A DNA stretch of 24,922 bases from Candidatus Fermentibacterota bacterium. Its GTDB lineage: Bacteria; JAFGKV01. Below the pieces are notes generated by a model. That model was not told where the DNA came from. It saw only the letters and a program-made list of their open reading frames with translations, and ran no database searches. Positions within the stretch are counted from its first letter, which is position 1. The number at the start of each line of letters is the position of its first letter. Below, in pieces: positions 16,587 through 24,041 of this stretch. The DNA is taken from positions 1 to 24,922 of the forward strand of contig JAUXFG010000045.1 in assembly GCA_030620115.1 (NCBI GenBank), in the 5' to 3' direction. The translations under genes and the position numbers were made by a program.

Positions 16587-16785
16587 CCCGGACTTCTCAC
16601 CGGCTTTCGAAGCGAAGCCCCGCGTCGGACGCGGGGTTCTGAATGCGAGGCTTGCGACCGAGGACACCGCCGGCGTATCCTCTGCGATACGTCGAGGAGG
16701 CCGACGGAGCGTAACGAAGTCCCGCGGCGGACGCGGGATGCCATATCGGAGGCTGCAGCCGCCAGTTGGTGAGAAATCCGGGATA
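16584..16785. mobile_element. 202-bp MITE-like element with 18-bp terminal inverted repeats
   Basis: TAACCCGGACTTCTCACC (16584-16601) and GGTGAGAAATCCGGGATA (16768-16785) are inverted repeats matching at 16 of 18 positions. Both ends carry TA, as expected for insertion at a TA dinucleotide. The interior is non-coding and holds hairpins CCCCGCG/CGCGGGG (16618-16636) and CCCGCG/CGCGGG (about 16723-16739), plus a GTATC/GATAC stem between them. It has no transposase, so it would be non-autonomous. The left end is repeated alone at 12643-12660. It lies inside the padR operon and may alter expression of the genes downstream. Confidence 0.65.
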
Positions 16786-16847
16786 GCCATTCAGAAGTTC
16801 AGGAGGCCTTCTCTGGTTAATTCGGAATCTTTGAACCTTGAACCTTT

Positions 16848-16865
16848 CAACCCGTGAACGGTTAC
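16848..16865. repeat. Copy of the AACCCGTGAACGGTTAC repeat
   Basis: It matches the arms at 2651-2670 and 2775-2794 and ends 24 bases before the zinc-ribbon start codon. It is preceded by TTGAACCTTGAACC, also seen near 2749. Confidence 0.6.
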
Positions 16866-16875
16866 AAAAACAGAC

Positions 16876-16882
16876 AAGGAGG
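16876..16882 (+). promoter_or_regulatory. Ribosome-binding site that sets the zinc-ribbon gene start
   Basis: A perfect AAGGAGG 7 bases before ATG 16890. An earlier in-frame ATG at 16854 lies within the dispersed repeat and lacks such a site. Confidence 0.75.
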
Positions 16883-16889
16883 ATTGAAC

Positions 16890-17084
16890 ATGCAAGCACA
16901 ACAAGGCGGCAGAGGGATAGGCCGTGGCGGTATGGGCCGTGGCAGGATGGGTGGCCCCAAGGCCGCAGGCCCTGCTGGCTCCTGCGTCTGCCCCAATTGC
17001 GGCGCCACCTCACCGCATCAAGTCGGTCAACCCTGTACCCAACAACAATGCCCAAAGTGCGGCGCAACCATGACAAGGGCGTAG
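16890..17084 (+). CDS. Small Gly/Arg-rich zinc-ribbon protein
   Basis: A 64-residue protein. Residues 1-30 are Gly/Arg-rich (QQGGRGIGRGGMGRGRMGG), flexible and basic. The rest is a zinc-ribbon or rubredoxin-like knuckle pair: Cys34-x2-Cys37-G and Cys54-x2-Cys57-G, with additional Cys32 and Cys49. Small proteins of this kind commonly sit beside COG1433 and ferredoxin-MinD genes in anaerobes; their function is unknown, and metal or cluster delivery is a guess. The gene is small but has the best ribosome-binding site in the operon. It is separated from its neighbours by repeat-filled gaps of about 300 and 358 bases. Confidence 0.8.
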   Translation: MQAQQGGRGIGRGGMGRGRMGGPKAAGPAGSCVCPNCGATSPHQVGQPCTQQQCPKCGATMTRA

Positions 17085-17442
17085 GGGAATCTGTAATTTG
17101 GCAATCTAGAATCTATAATCTGACCATCTGAGGAATAGGGGGATTCCAAGATGCTGGATTGCTGGAGAGAGCCTCCCGCATCCGCCTTCGCCGAGGCTTC
17201 GTCGTGACAAGAAAGCGCAAAGAATGAAGAGAGATTCTTCGCTCCTGGGTCGCTCAGAATGACAGGGATGCCTGGCTTTTTGTGTGGCAACACCTGTCAT
17301 TCTGAGGGAGTGGAGCGACCGAAGAATCTGCATTTGGGACAAAGAAGGTAATCGACGAAGTTTGTGGCGGGGAAAATCCTGAAGATAGAAGACCGTCGAA
17401 CGACAACCAACAACTGACAACGAAGAACAAGGAGTTCCTGAT
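17085..17442. other. Repeat-filled gap within the ORP-like operon
   Basis: 358 bases between the zinc-ribbon and first MinD genes. They contain the inverted-repeat element at 17233-17328 and low-complexity fragments (GCTGGATTGCTGG near 17155, CAACTGACAACGAAG near 17410). No gene is supported, and no promoter is obvious before the MinD gene. Its ribosome-binding site AAGGAG lies just upstream of the ATG. Confidence 0.6.
17233..17328. repeat. Dispersed inverted-repeat element (TCATTCTGAGGGAGCGGAG family), copy 2
   Basis: Left arm 17233-17264 and right arm 17295-17328 pair into a long hairpin. Sequence and layout match the copy at 2830-2927, including AGGGATGC after the left arm. In an operon transcript this would be a strong secondary structure between the zinc-ribbon and MinD genes. 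Confidence 0.8.
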
Positions 17443-18318
17443 ATGATTATTGCAGTGGCCAGCGGCAAGGGAGGAACCGGGAAGACCACCATTGCCACGA
17501 GCCTAGCCCTCATCGCGCAGGAACAGACCACGAATTCGGATAGCGTCCTATTCTTGGATTGCGACGTGGAAGAGCCCAATGCTTCGATCTTCCTCAAGCC
17601 AAGCTTCAGTGAATCTGTGGACACGGGCGTACTGGTGCCACATGTCGACCTCGACAAATGCACCTACTGTGGTCGGTGCGCGGAGGTCTGTGTGTGGCAT
17701 GCCATTGCCGTGGTGCCAAAAAATGTCCTTGTCTTCGCCTCACTCTGCCATGGCTGTGGAAGCTGCGCTCTCGTCTGCCCCGAGAACGCGATCACCGAAT
17801 CACTCAATGTCACGGGAAAGCTGGAGCGCGGCAACGCCGGCCCGATCCGCGTTGCCCGCGGCATCATGAATGTGGGAGAATTGATGGCGGTCCCCATCAT
17901 CAGAGAACTCAAGAAAGCAAATCCGCCCTCTCCTCGAGGCATCACGATCCTCGATGCCTCACCAGGTACGAGCTGCCCGGTGGTGGAGACCATAAGCGGC
18001 GCGGATTTTGTGCTTCTCGTGACAGAGCCAACGCCGTTTGGGCTCCATGATCTGCGTGCGGCAGTAGACGTTGCCAGAGGCGAGATGGGCCTTCCTGTGG
18101 GCGTGGTGATCAACAGAGCCGGCGTAGGCGACGATGGTGTAGAGCTCTATTGCCAAGAGAAGAACATATCAATCCTTGCCTCCATACCTCTGGACAGACG
18201 TATTGCGGAAGCAGTTTCGGAAGGCACGATGCTGGTTGAAGCTCTTCCCGAGTATCGGCCCGTGATCGAGGAAATACTCGCCGGCATTATGCGGCAACTC
18301 GCCGAGGTAACCTCATGA
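17443..18318 (+). CDS. MinD-superfamily P-loop ATPase with inserted 2x[4Fe-4S] ferredoxin domain, copy 1
   Basis: A 291-residue protein of the COG1149 type. The deviant Walker A loop GKGGTGKTT (8-16) carries the signature Lys9, followed by LDCDVEEPN (38-46). A bacterial ferredoxin domain is inserted with Cys73, 76, 79, 83 and Cys102, 105, 108, 112, each set C-x2-C-x2-C-x3-C, for two [4Fe-4S] clusters. The ATPase core resumes with ILDASPGTSCPV and ADFVLLVTEPTPFGLHD. Members are thought to couple ATP hydrolysis to cluster or electron transfer; in Desulfovibrio two such proteins accompany the orange protein ORP. AAGGAG lies 8 bases before the ATG. The stop overlaps the next gene's start (ATGA), so both are made together. 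Confidence 0.93.
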   Translation: MIIAVASGKGGTGKTTIATSLALIAQEQTTNSDSVLFLDCDVEEPNASIFLKPSFSESVDTGVLVPHVDLDKCTYCGRCAEVCVWHAIAVVPKNVLVFASLCHGCGSCALVCPENAITESLNVTGKLERGNAGPIRVARGIMNVGELMAVPIIRELKKANPPSPRGITILDASPGTSCPVVETISGADFVLLVTEPTPFGLHDLRAAVDVARGEMGLPVGVVINRAGVGDDGVELYCQEKNISILASIPLDRRIAEAVSEGTMLVEALPEYRPVIEEILAGIMRQLAEVTS

Positions 18319-19202
18319 AACAGCTTGTGATCTTGAGCGGCAAAGGAGGAACGGGCAAGACTTCTCTGGCGGCGGCCCTCGCTTCTCTGGCGGCGGCTGA
18401 CATGAAAATCGTTTTAGTCGATGCGGACGTTGACGCCGCCAATCTTGAACTCATCACCCAGATCACGCGGCTGGAGGAAACCCCATTCTGGGGAGGCAAA
18501 GTCGCCACCATAGACCCAGCGCTATGCACTTCGTGCGGCATATGCGAGGAAATCTGCAGATTTGAGGCGATTCACCACTCAGACAATGAGTACCGTATTG
18601 ATCCCATCTCCTGCGAAGGCTGCGATGCATGTGTGTATCAGTGTCCTGTGAGCGCCATCCAGAGCGAAGAACAGCAAGCAGGGGTTTGGTTCAGATCCTC
18701 CACACCATTTGGCGCCCTGTTTCATGCGCATCTATTTGCAGGCATGGATAACTCCGGCAAGCTCGTGACCACAATCAAGCAGCGGGGTCGGCAGGAGGTG
18801 CTGGACAACCGTGGAGATCTCCTCCTGGTGGACGGTCCGCCGGGTATAGGGTGCCCAGTGATCTCCGCGACAGCAGGCGCTGACTTTGCTCTCCTGGTTG
18901 TCGAACCCTCGGTCTCGGCCATTCATGATCTTGAACGTATTTTGGAAACGGTCCGTCATTTCGGCGTACCGGCACTGGTAGTCATCAATAAGGCTGATCT
19001 CAATCCCACGAACACAAGGGTCATCCGCGTTTTCTGCAAAGAACACGATGTTGGGCTCGTCGGCGAGATCCCATTCGACACCGTGGTTACCGAGTCAATG
19101 GCACAGGGTCTTGTGGTGACTGAATATCGACCAGATTCCGCAGTATCCCGTTCGATTCGAGGCATCTGGCAGGAACTCCGGGAACAACTATCCCTCGGGT
19201 AA
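18315..19202 (+). CDS. MinD-superfamily P-loop ATPase with inserted 2x[4Fe-4S] ferredoxin domain, copy 2
   Basis: A 295-residue paralogue of the preceding gene, overlapping it by 4 bases. Walker A is GKGGTGKTS (9-17), followed by LVDADVDAANLEL. The ferredoxin cysteines are 71, 74, 77, 81 and 100, 103, 106, 110. Switch region LLVDGPPGIGCPVISATAGAD and specificity loop VVINKADLNPTN follow. The strict pairing of two ferredoxin-MinD proteins suggests a heterodimeric ATPase, as proposed for ORP loci; this is inference. The next gene, an envelope protein, begins only 4 bases after its stop, which makes transcriptional and probably translational linkage likely. Confidence 0.93.
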   Translation: MKQLVILSGKGGTGKTSLAAALASLAAADMKIVLVDADVDAANLELITQITRLEETPFWGGKVATIDPALCTSCGICEEICRFEAIHHSDNEYRIDPISCEGCDACVYQCPVSAIQSEEQQAGVWFRSSTPFGALFHAHLFAGMDNSGKLVTTIKQRGRQEVLDNRGDLLLVDGPPGIGCPVISATAGADFALLVVEPSVSAIHDLERILETVRHFGVPALVVINKADLNPTNTRVIRVFCKEHDVGLVGEIPFDTVVTESMAQGLVVTEYRPDSAVSRSIRGIWQELREQLSLG

Positions 19203-19206
19203 GACC

Positions 19207-21186
19207 GTGACCAACTCGATAACCTGGAAGCCGGGACCATTCTCTTGGCTCTATCTGATCATTGTCGCGCTTTCAGCATCACCGCTTCATGCGGATACGC
19301 ACGCGAAGAGTTTGGTATTCCTCTACGGGCCTGCGGTATCCATCGCCCGCGAAACCCTATTCAAGACATCAATACCCGAGTCCACTTTGCTCGAGCCGCC
19401 CCGGAGCTCCCGCATCTTCAGCAATGAAACAAGAGCGCATTTTCTGCTCTGTGAAGGACAAATCCTGGAGCTGGAAAAGCAGTCGTCCTTCTCTCTCGAG
19501 AGATCACGAAAACGGCTGATTCTGCATGGCGGAACCATGACGCTCCATGCTGAGGAAACGGCGGATACGCTCTGCTACGAGCTCGATAATCGTGGGGCCC
19601 TGATACGATATGCATCTCCGGGCATTGTCTGGCTTACGGTAAGTGACAGCACTTGCATATGCCTTTCAACAGGGCAGATGCTTGCTGCGGGAGCAAGCCC
19701 GGTACTCAAGACCGGCTGGTTCAGGAAACCTGCCCTGGATGCCTTCTACCTTTTCGGACTGCTTCGCCGGGGGACATTTCCCCGCAATCCATCGCTCCTG
19801 GTTTTCCCAAGCGCTCGCCGCCCGGCGCTCCGGCAGAGGAGCAGAGGCTCCGCCGGTGTAGCTACGTATGATGGACAACGCTACTACCTTGCCGATATCC
19901 TCTACAGACTCAACTACCGGCAGCTCGAGTTTGCCTACAATTTCTGGTTCGCGTTCGCAAAGGATGGCACATTTTATTCAGAAGCCTGGAATGAATGGAA
20001 GGATCTGGTAGACCACATCCATCATATCCAACTGTTCAAGCCTGACAGGCCGGTGTATCTGCGAATCGGTCTCATCGAACATCTTACATTTGGGCAGGGA
20101 CTCCTCGTGAGGGATTACCTCAATGGCATGTTCCTTCCTTTCGAGCAACACAGTGGGCTGGAGACACGGCTTCAGGCGGGACGGTTTCGCTGGAAAATGT
20201 TCGTCAATGATATTGGCCGCCCACGTGTAATGGGAACTACGGTGTCCTGGCATCGGGGCGAAAAGACAAGGATGGCTCTCTCCTATGTGGGCGACATGAA
20301 CCAGTACTCGAACATCTCGGATGATGACGGCGATTCGTATCCTGACGTAGTGGATCCGGAGCCTGACATATTCAATGCCCCTGAAGACAGCATCATCCAG
20401 GCAACAGAACCGCCGCGATTGGATGAGGCTTCATCCCGGCAGCTTCATGGCCTGTCTCTTGGCGCCCGCTACCAATGGATCGACACCGACGATCTACGCC
20501 TCGCAGTGCGCGGTGAAGCAGCAGTCTATTGGGACGCCGGCTCGGGGTTGAGCTTCCCGGACGTGACAGTGGGCTACAAATGGATCGACGTCGCCATTGG
20601 ATTGGATTTCCAGTCACCGCATTTCATTGCCACGCTATTCAATCGTACCTACGAACGCCGCAAGGCTCATTTCGTAGAACGGGAAGAAGGTGGCTATGAC
20701 CTCGTCTCCATCGGACATGAACTTGACGATACGGGAGATTGGCTGTACGGATGGAACAACGCCATTACCATCCATGTACCGCCCCATGCACGACTCCGGA
20801 CGCGATTCAGGGACATCTACCGCGGAGACGAAAGAGACAAGAGCTTCGCGCTGACAGTGGAGAGTTTCCACGCGTTGACGAGGCTCAATCTCAAAGGGTC
20901 GTTCTTCGTTGAGCAAAGAAATGTATCATTGCTGTTCCGGAAAAAGACCGATGGGGAGAGTTGGGGACTTCAGATCAAGCTTCAGCCGCATCACACTATC
21001 CAGGGGAAGATCCGATATCGTGAACGGTACAGCGACGACAACGGCAACCTCATCATAGATGAGGCCGAAATCGAGCGCAACATCACCGCTCTCGCCACTG
21101 TCAGAGGAGACTATTGGTGGAAAAAATTGCGTGTGTGGTGGAAGAATCGAAAACACCAAGATCCTGAAGCTACAGACTCCTCATGA
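19207..21186 (+). CDS. Exported outer-membrane-like protein with possible FecR-like N-terminal domain
   Basis: A 659-residue protein starting at GTG, 4 bases after the MinD-2 stop. Residues 1-29 form a signal peptide (LYLIIVALSASPLHA, cleavage before DTH). Residues about 33-165 look like a degenerate FecR-type beta domain (SSRIFSNETRAHFLLCEGQI, ERSRKRLILHGGTMTL, IVWLTVSD, CICLSTGQMLAAG). From about 215 onwards the alternating aromatic/polar pattern resembles a transmembrane beta-barrel. Residues 284-306 (YLRIGLIEHLTFGQGLLVRD then YLN) match a segment of the barrel protein at 21510-22748. DDDGDSYPDVVDPEPD (372-387) resembles a calcium-binding thrombospondin-type-3 loop. The C-terminus is polar and lacks a terminal aromatic residue. 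Function is unknown; the coupling to the ORP-like genes is notable. Confidence 0.8.
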   Translation: MTNSITWKPGPFSWLYLIIVALSASPLHADTHAKSLVFLYGPAVSIARETLFKTSIPESTLLEPPRSSRIFSNETRAHFLLCEGQILELEKQSSFSLERSRKRLILHGGTMTLHAEETADTLCYELDNRGALIRYASPGIVWLTVSDSTCICLSTGQMLAAGASPVLKTGWFRKPALDAFYLFGLLRRGTFPRNPSLLVFPSARRPALRQRSRGSAGVATYDGQRYYLADILYRLNYRQLEFAYNFWFAFAKDGTFYSEAWNEWKDLVDHIHHIQLFKPDRPVYLRIGLIEHLTFGQGLLVRDYLNGMFLPFEQHSGLETRLQAGRFRWKMFVNDIGRPRVMGTTVSWHRGEKTRMALSYVGDMNQYSNISDDDGDSYPDVVDPEPDIFNAPEDSIIQATEPPRLDEASSRQLHGLSLGARYQWIDTDDLRLAVRGEAAVYWDAGSGLSFPDVTVGYKWIDVAIGLDFQSPHFIATLFNRTYERRKAHFVEREEGGYDLVSIGHELDDTGDWLYGWNNAITIHVPPHARLRTRFRDIYRGDERDKSFALTVESFHALTRLNLKGSFFVEQRNVSLLFRKKTDGESWGLQIKLQPHHTIQGKIRYRERYSDDNGNLIIDEAEIERNITALATVRGDYWWKKLRVWWKNRKHQDPEATDSS

Positions 21187-21509
21187 GAAGTTCGGGCTAG
21201 GACCCGGGGTCATCGCGAGCGACAGCGCGGCGATCTCAATGGGCGGATGAGATTGCTTCGTCACGGACTCTATCCTGAGCTTGCCGAGGGGCTCCTCGCA
21301 ATGACTGAGGGTGATGCCACGGTTCCGGGATCTCTCTATTTGCAGCGACGTTTATAGGTGAGCTGCGAGCTGATGCTGGATGCTTGATACTGGAAGGAGA
21401 ACTGAACGATCCGGGTTCCATCCAGTATCCAGTGACCAGCAACCAGTATCGCTGCGCCTCGATCAATGGGCCAGGTCATCATCACTCGTCGGTTTGAGGC
21501 GCAGCTTCG
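21187..21509. other. Gap between convergent genes, mostly repeats
   Basis: 323 bases separating the stop codons of the two beta-barrel-type genes. They contain the repeat at 21209-21305 and a low-complexity stretch around 21360-21450 with CCAGTATCCAGTGACCAG-like direct and inverted units. No gene is supported. Any transcription termination here probably relies on the large hairpin of the repeat. Confidence 0.6.
21209..21305. repeat. Dispersed inverted-repeat element (GTCATTGCGAGGAG...GAAGCAATCTCA family), copy 1
   Basis: Outer arms GTCATCGCGAG (21209-21219) and CTCGCAATGAC (21295-21305), and inner arms CGATCTCA (21231-21238) and TGAGATTG (21248-21255), nest into a hairpin. The reverse complement of its core (GAAGCAATCTCATCCGCCCA) recurs at the right edge of the window. 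A segment GGACTCTATCCTGAGCTTG is inserted relative to that copy. Such repeats are widespread in many uncultivated bacterial genomes. Confidence 0.75.
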
Positions 21510-22748
21510 CTAGAATTCCATGGAAATGGCGAGCCGCGGCTTGATGACTTCAACGGCTCGATAGCTCCCATCTTCCTGCCTTTCAAAGGTCTTCCTGTAC
21601 AGGACATACAGCATGGTGTAGACATTGAGTCGATACCCCATCTCGGCTTCCATCAATGTGCTCTCATCTTCGTCGAATAGATCAGACGCTTTCTCGATTC
21701 CCGTCTTATCAAGGCTCGCCCGAAACGAGATTCCTCCAGGAAACCCCTCGAGCGTTCCATCAAAGTGGAGCACCCCACTATGCGGACGCTCGTCGATATA
21801 CTGATAGCCTCCCATGACGGTGACTACACCAAGAATGGTGCCTCTTAGCTCCCCGTATACAGCGCGACCACTCTCAACGGAATCCAGGAGCGCCTTCTTG
21901 TTCAGTCCGGTGGAGGGGTCATAACGCTGCAATCCGTAGAATGCATCGAAGTAAGCCGGAATGAAGGCATCGCCGAGAAACCTTCGTTCCAGCCTCGCCT
22001 GGATGTCGGACACTCCGGCGAATCGACCAAGGTTTGAGCCAACCCCCACAGCCTGCCCACTGCCATAATCGAGAATGTGGGCATGGTCGGCATAGAGGTA
22101 GAGCCCGATCGGTGGGCCCGCCAGCAGCGGCAGTTCGGCATCAACCCCTGCGATCCGTATCTCATCCGACGTGTCCCAGTCATTGTCTGGATCCAGATCG
22201 ACAGCGGCCGTTCCTCCGAGGCGCAGACATCTGATCAGCGGCATGGACAGTGAGCCTAGCGGTGCCATCCAAACGCGTGCTCCCACGACCTCCCACATAG
22301 CAAGGTTGCTCGAGAAGCACGCACCGCCAAGAACATTGCTGTTGCCCCGGAGGTGAAGCCCCAGCCGCTGATAGTCCTCATCGTACCAGTTCTTATAGTG
22401 ATTCACGATGAAACCATGGCCGATGGTCAGATCGTCCAATGCTCCGGCCCGCGCATAGAGAATACCCTCCGGATATCCGTATCGCACATAGCGGATAAGG
22501 CGTATCCACTTGTGATCCTCATCCCAGTCTGCGTCTCGGATTCCCTCTTCCTCGCCCATGAGAAGCTCGATATCCAAGCCCACTCCGAGCTTGCCCAGGA
22601 TGAGTTCGGGCTGAAAGCGGACTACCCAGTAGACCTTGTCATCGATAATTGTCGCTCCCAACTCACCACCGATTACTTCCAGCCCCCAACTAGCCGAGGA
22701 GAAGAGAGCCAGCGCGAGCAGCGCTTGCATGAGTCGTGATGCCATCAT
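21510..22748 (-). CDS. Predicted outer-membrane beta-barrel protein
   Basis: A 412-residue protein. The signal peptide covers about 1-22 (MQALLALALFSSASWG). The mature part alternates hydrophobic and polar residues in strand-sized runs and ends in RLAISMEF, a terminal Phe strand of the type recognised by the BAM machinery. Residues 98-120 (YARAGALDDLTIGHGFIVNH then YKN) align without gaps to residues 284-306 of the convergent gene at 19207-21186 with 10 of 23 identities. An Asp-rich loop DLDPDNDWDTSDE could bind calcium. The start is supported by GGAGGG 8 bases upstream. The stop faces the other barrel gene across a repeat-filled gap. No known family name is recognised; a channel or a structural role are both possible. 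Confidence 0.82.
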   Translation of the reverse strand: MMASRLMQALLALALFSSASWGLEVIGGELGATIIDDKVYWVVRFQPELILGKLGVGLDIELLMGEEEGIRDADWDEDHKWIRLIRYVRYGYPEGILYARAGALDDLTIGHGFIVNHYKNWYDEDYQRLGLHLRGNSNVLGGACFSSNLAMWEVVGARVWMAPLGSLSMPLIRCLRLGGTAAVDLDPDNDWDTSDEIRIAGVDAELPLLAGPPIGLYLYADHAHILDYGSGQAVGVGSNLGRFAGVSDIQARLERRFLGDAFIPAYFDAFYGLQRYDPSTGLNKKALLDSVESGRAVYGELRGTILGVVTVMGGYQYIDERPHSGVLHFDGTLEGFPGGISFRASLDKTGIEKASDLFDEDESTLMEAEMGYRLNVYTMLYVLYRKTFERQEDGSYRAVEVIKPRLAISMEF

Positions 22749-22844
22749 TCCTTGAGCCCTCCATCATAAGCCTATCGCCGTCTGTCCGTAGCATAGAGAC
22801 TCCGGCGTGTTGCGGCAATAGAATACAGGAGAAAAGAGCTTGCA

Positions 22845-24041
22845 GTGACATCCCATTCCCCCGTTATCGCCCTCTACGTCACCGGCCATGGCTTCGGGCA
22901 CGCCGTGCGCTGCGCCACAGTCGTGTCGCAGCTCTGTGCCCGCATCCCTGATCTCAAGGTGTTCGTGAAGACGGAAGCACCTCAGTGGCTCTTCAGGGGA
23001 ATCGAATGCGCGGAGCTCTGCTATCTCCAGCAAGTTGTCGATGCATCGCCTATCCAGGTGGATGCATTCACTATGGACCTACCCAAAACTACAGAATATG
23101 TTCTGCAATGGTTTGCCCGAAAGGACAAGTGGATTGAGGATGAGGCTCAATGGCTGAATGGAATCAATGCCGCTCTGGTCATTGCGGATATCAGTCCGCT
23201 GGCCTTGGTGGCCGCACGTCAGGCCGCCGTGCCCTCGGCCCTTGTGGCAAACTTCACGTGGGATTGGATCTATGGGAATCTCGGGCATGCTGATGCTCAC
23301 TTTGGTCCGATTGCCGAAGAGTTGCGCCCATACTCCCGCTTGGCGGATTGGGCATTTGTCCCAAAACCGGCAGCTCCTCCCCACTGGCATGCATATCCCA
23401 TCCTCGTGGACATCGTGGGAAGAGCATGCCCGATGTCACGCTCCGAAGCTCGGAAACATCTCGGCATCCATCCCAGCGATCAGGCAGTACTGTTGACCTT
23501 TGGCGGCATCGGCGCAGGGCGGTTTGACTTCACTCAGCTGAACGACTTGGAGAACTACCGATTCCTCAGCACCGAACCCCGGCCCGGTCTGAACAACTGC
23601 ATCGTCTATCAACCATGGGACGTTGACCACGCGTGCCTGGTCAACGCAGCTGACATCATCGTGGGCAAACTCGGCTACGGCACTGTGGCGGAGGCACTGA
23701 TTCACGGCACCCCTGTACTCTATTCCCCAAGAAAGGATTGGCCCGAAGGGCTCGTCTTGCGTGAAGCGGTCCACACGGCCTTACCCTCGATCTCCATGCC
23801 GCGTGAACAGTTCGAACAATGTCTGTGGAAGCAGGCGCTTGGCGAGCTGGCCGGGGCGAAACGACCGGAGCGCCAACCAGGATATGGCGCAGTTCAGATC
23901 GCCTCGATGCTCGCCGCGTTTCTGCAGGATCCCAAGTCGATCTCGCCAGGATACTATCCTGCACAAGACAAGCTCTCCAAAGCTCGGAGCCGCATTTGCT
24001 CGCAGGTGTCAGGCAAGAAAAAAAACGCACGCGTGTGCTGA
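22845..24041 (+). CDS. Glycosyltransferase-like protein related to the N-terminal domain of plant arabinokinase
   Basis: A 398-residue GT-B-type protein from a GTG start, with AGGAG 13 bases ahead. YVTGHGFGHAVRC (11-23) opens the N-terminal Rossmann domain. QVDAFTMDLPKTTEYV, EAQWLNGINAALVIADISPL and VANFTWDWIYGN follow in the same order as in the N-terminal half of plant L-arabinokinase. The C-terminal domain contains SRSEARKHLGI, LLTFGGIG and GKLGYGTVAEAL, the nucleotide-sugar-binding segment. No galactokinase-type (GHMP) domain follows, so it is a stand-alone version; the substrate is unknown and catalysis is not proven. It is divergent from the barrel gene, with about 95 bases between them. 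The basic tail GKKKNARVC is unconserved-looking. Confidence 0.85.
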   Translation: MTSHSPVIALYVTGHGFGHAVRCATVVSQLCARIPDLKVFVKTEAPQWLFRGIECAELCYLQQVVDASPIQVDAFTMDLPKTTEYVLQWFARKDKWIEDEAQWLNGINAALVIADISPLALVAARQAAVPSALVANFTWDWIYGNLGHADAHFGPIAEELRPYSRLADWAFVPKPAAPPHWHAYPILVDIVGRACPMSRSEARKHLGIHPSDQAVLLTFGGIGAGRFDFTQLNDLENYRFLSTEPRPGLNNCIVYQPWDVDHACLVNAADIIVGKLGYGTVAEALIHGTPVLYSPRKDWPEGLVLREAVHTALPSISMPREQFEQCLWKQALGELAGAKRPERQPGYGAVQIASMLAAFLQDPKSISPGYYPAQDKLSKARSRICSQVSGKKKNARVC

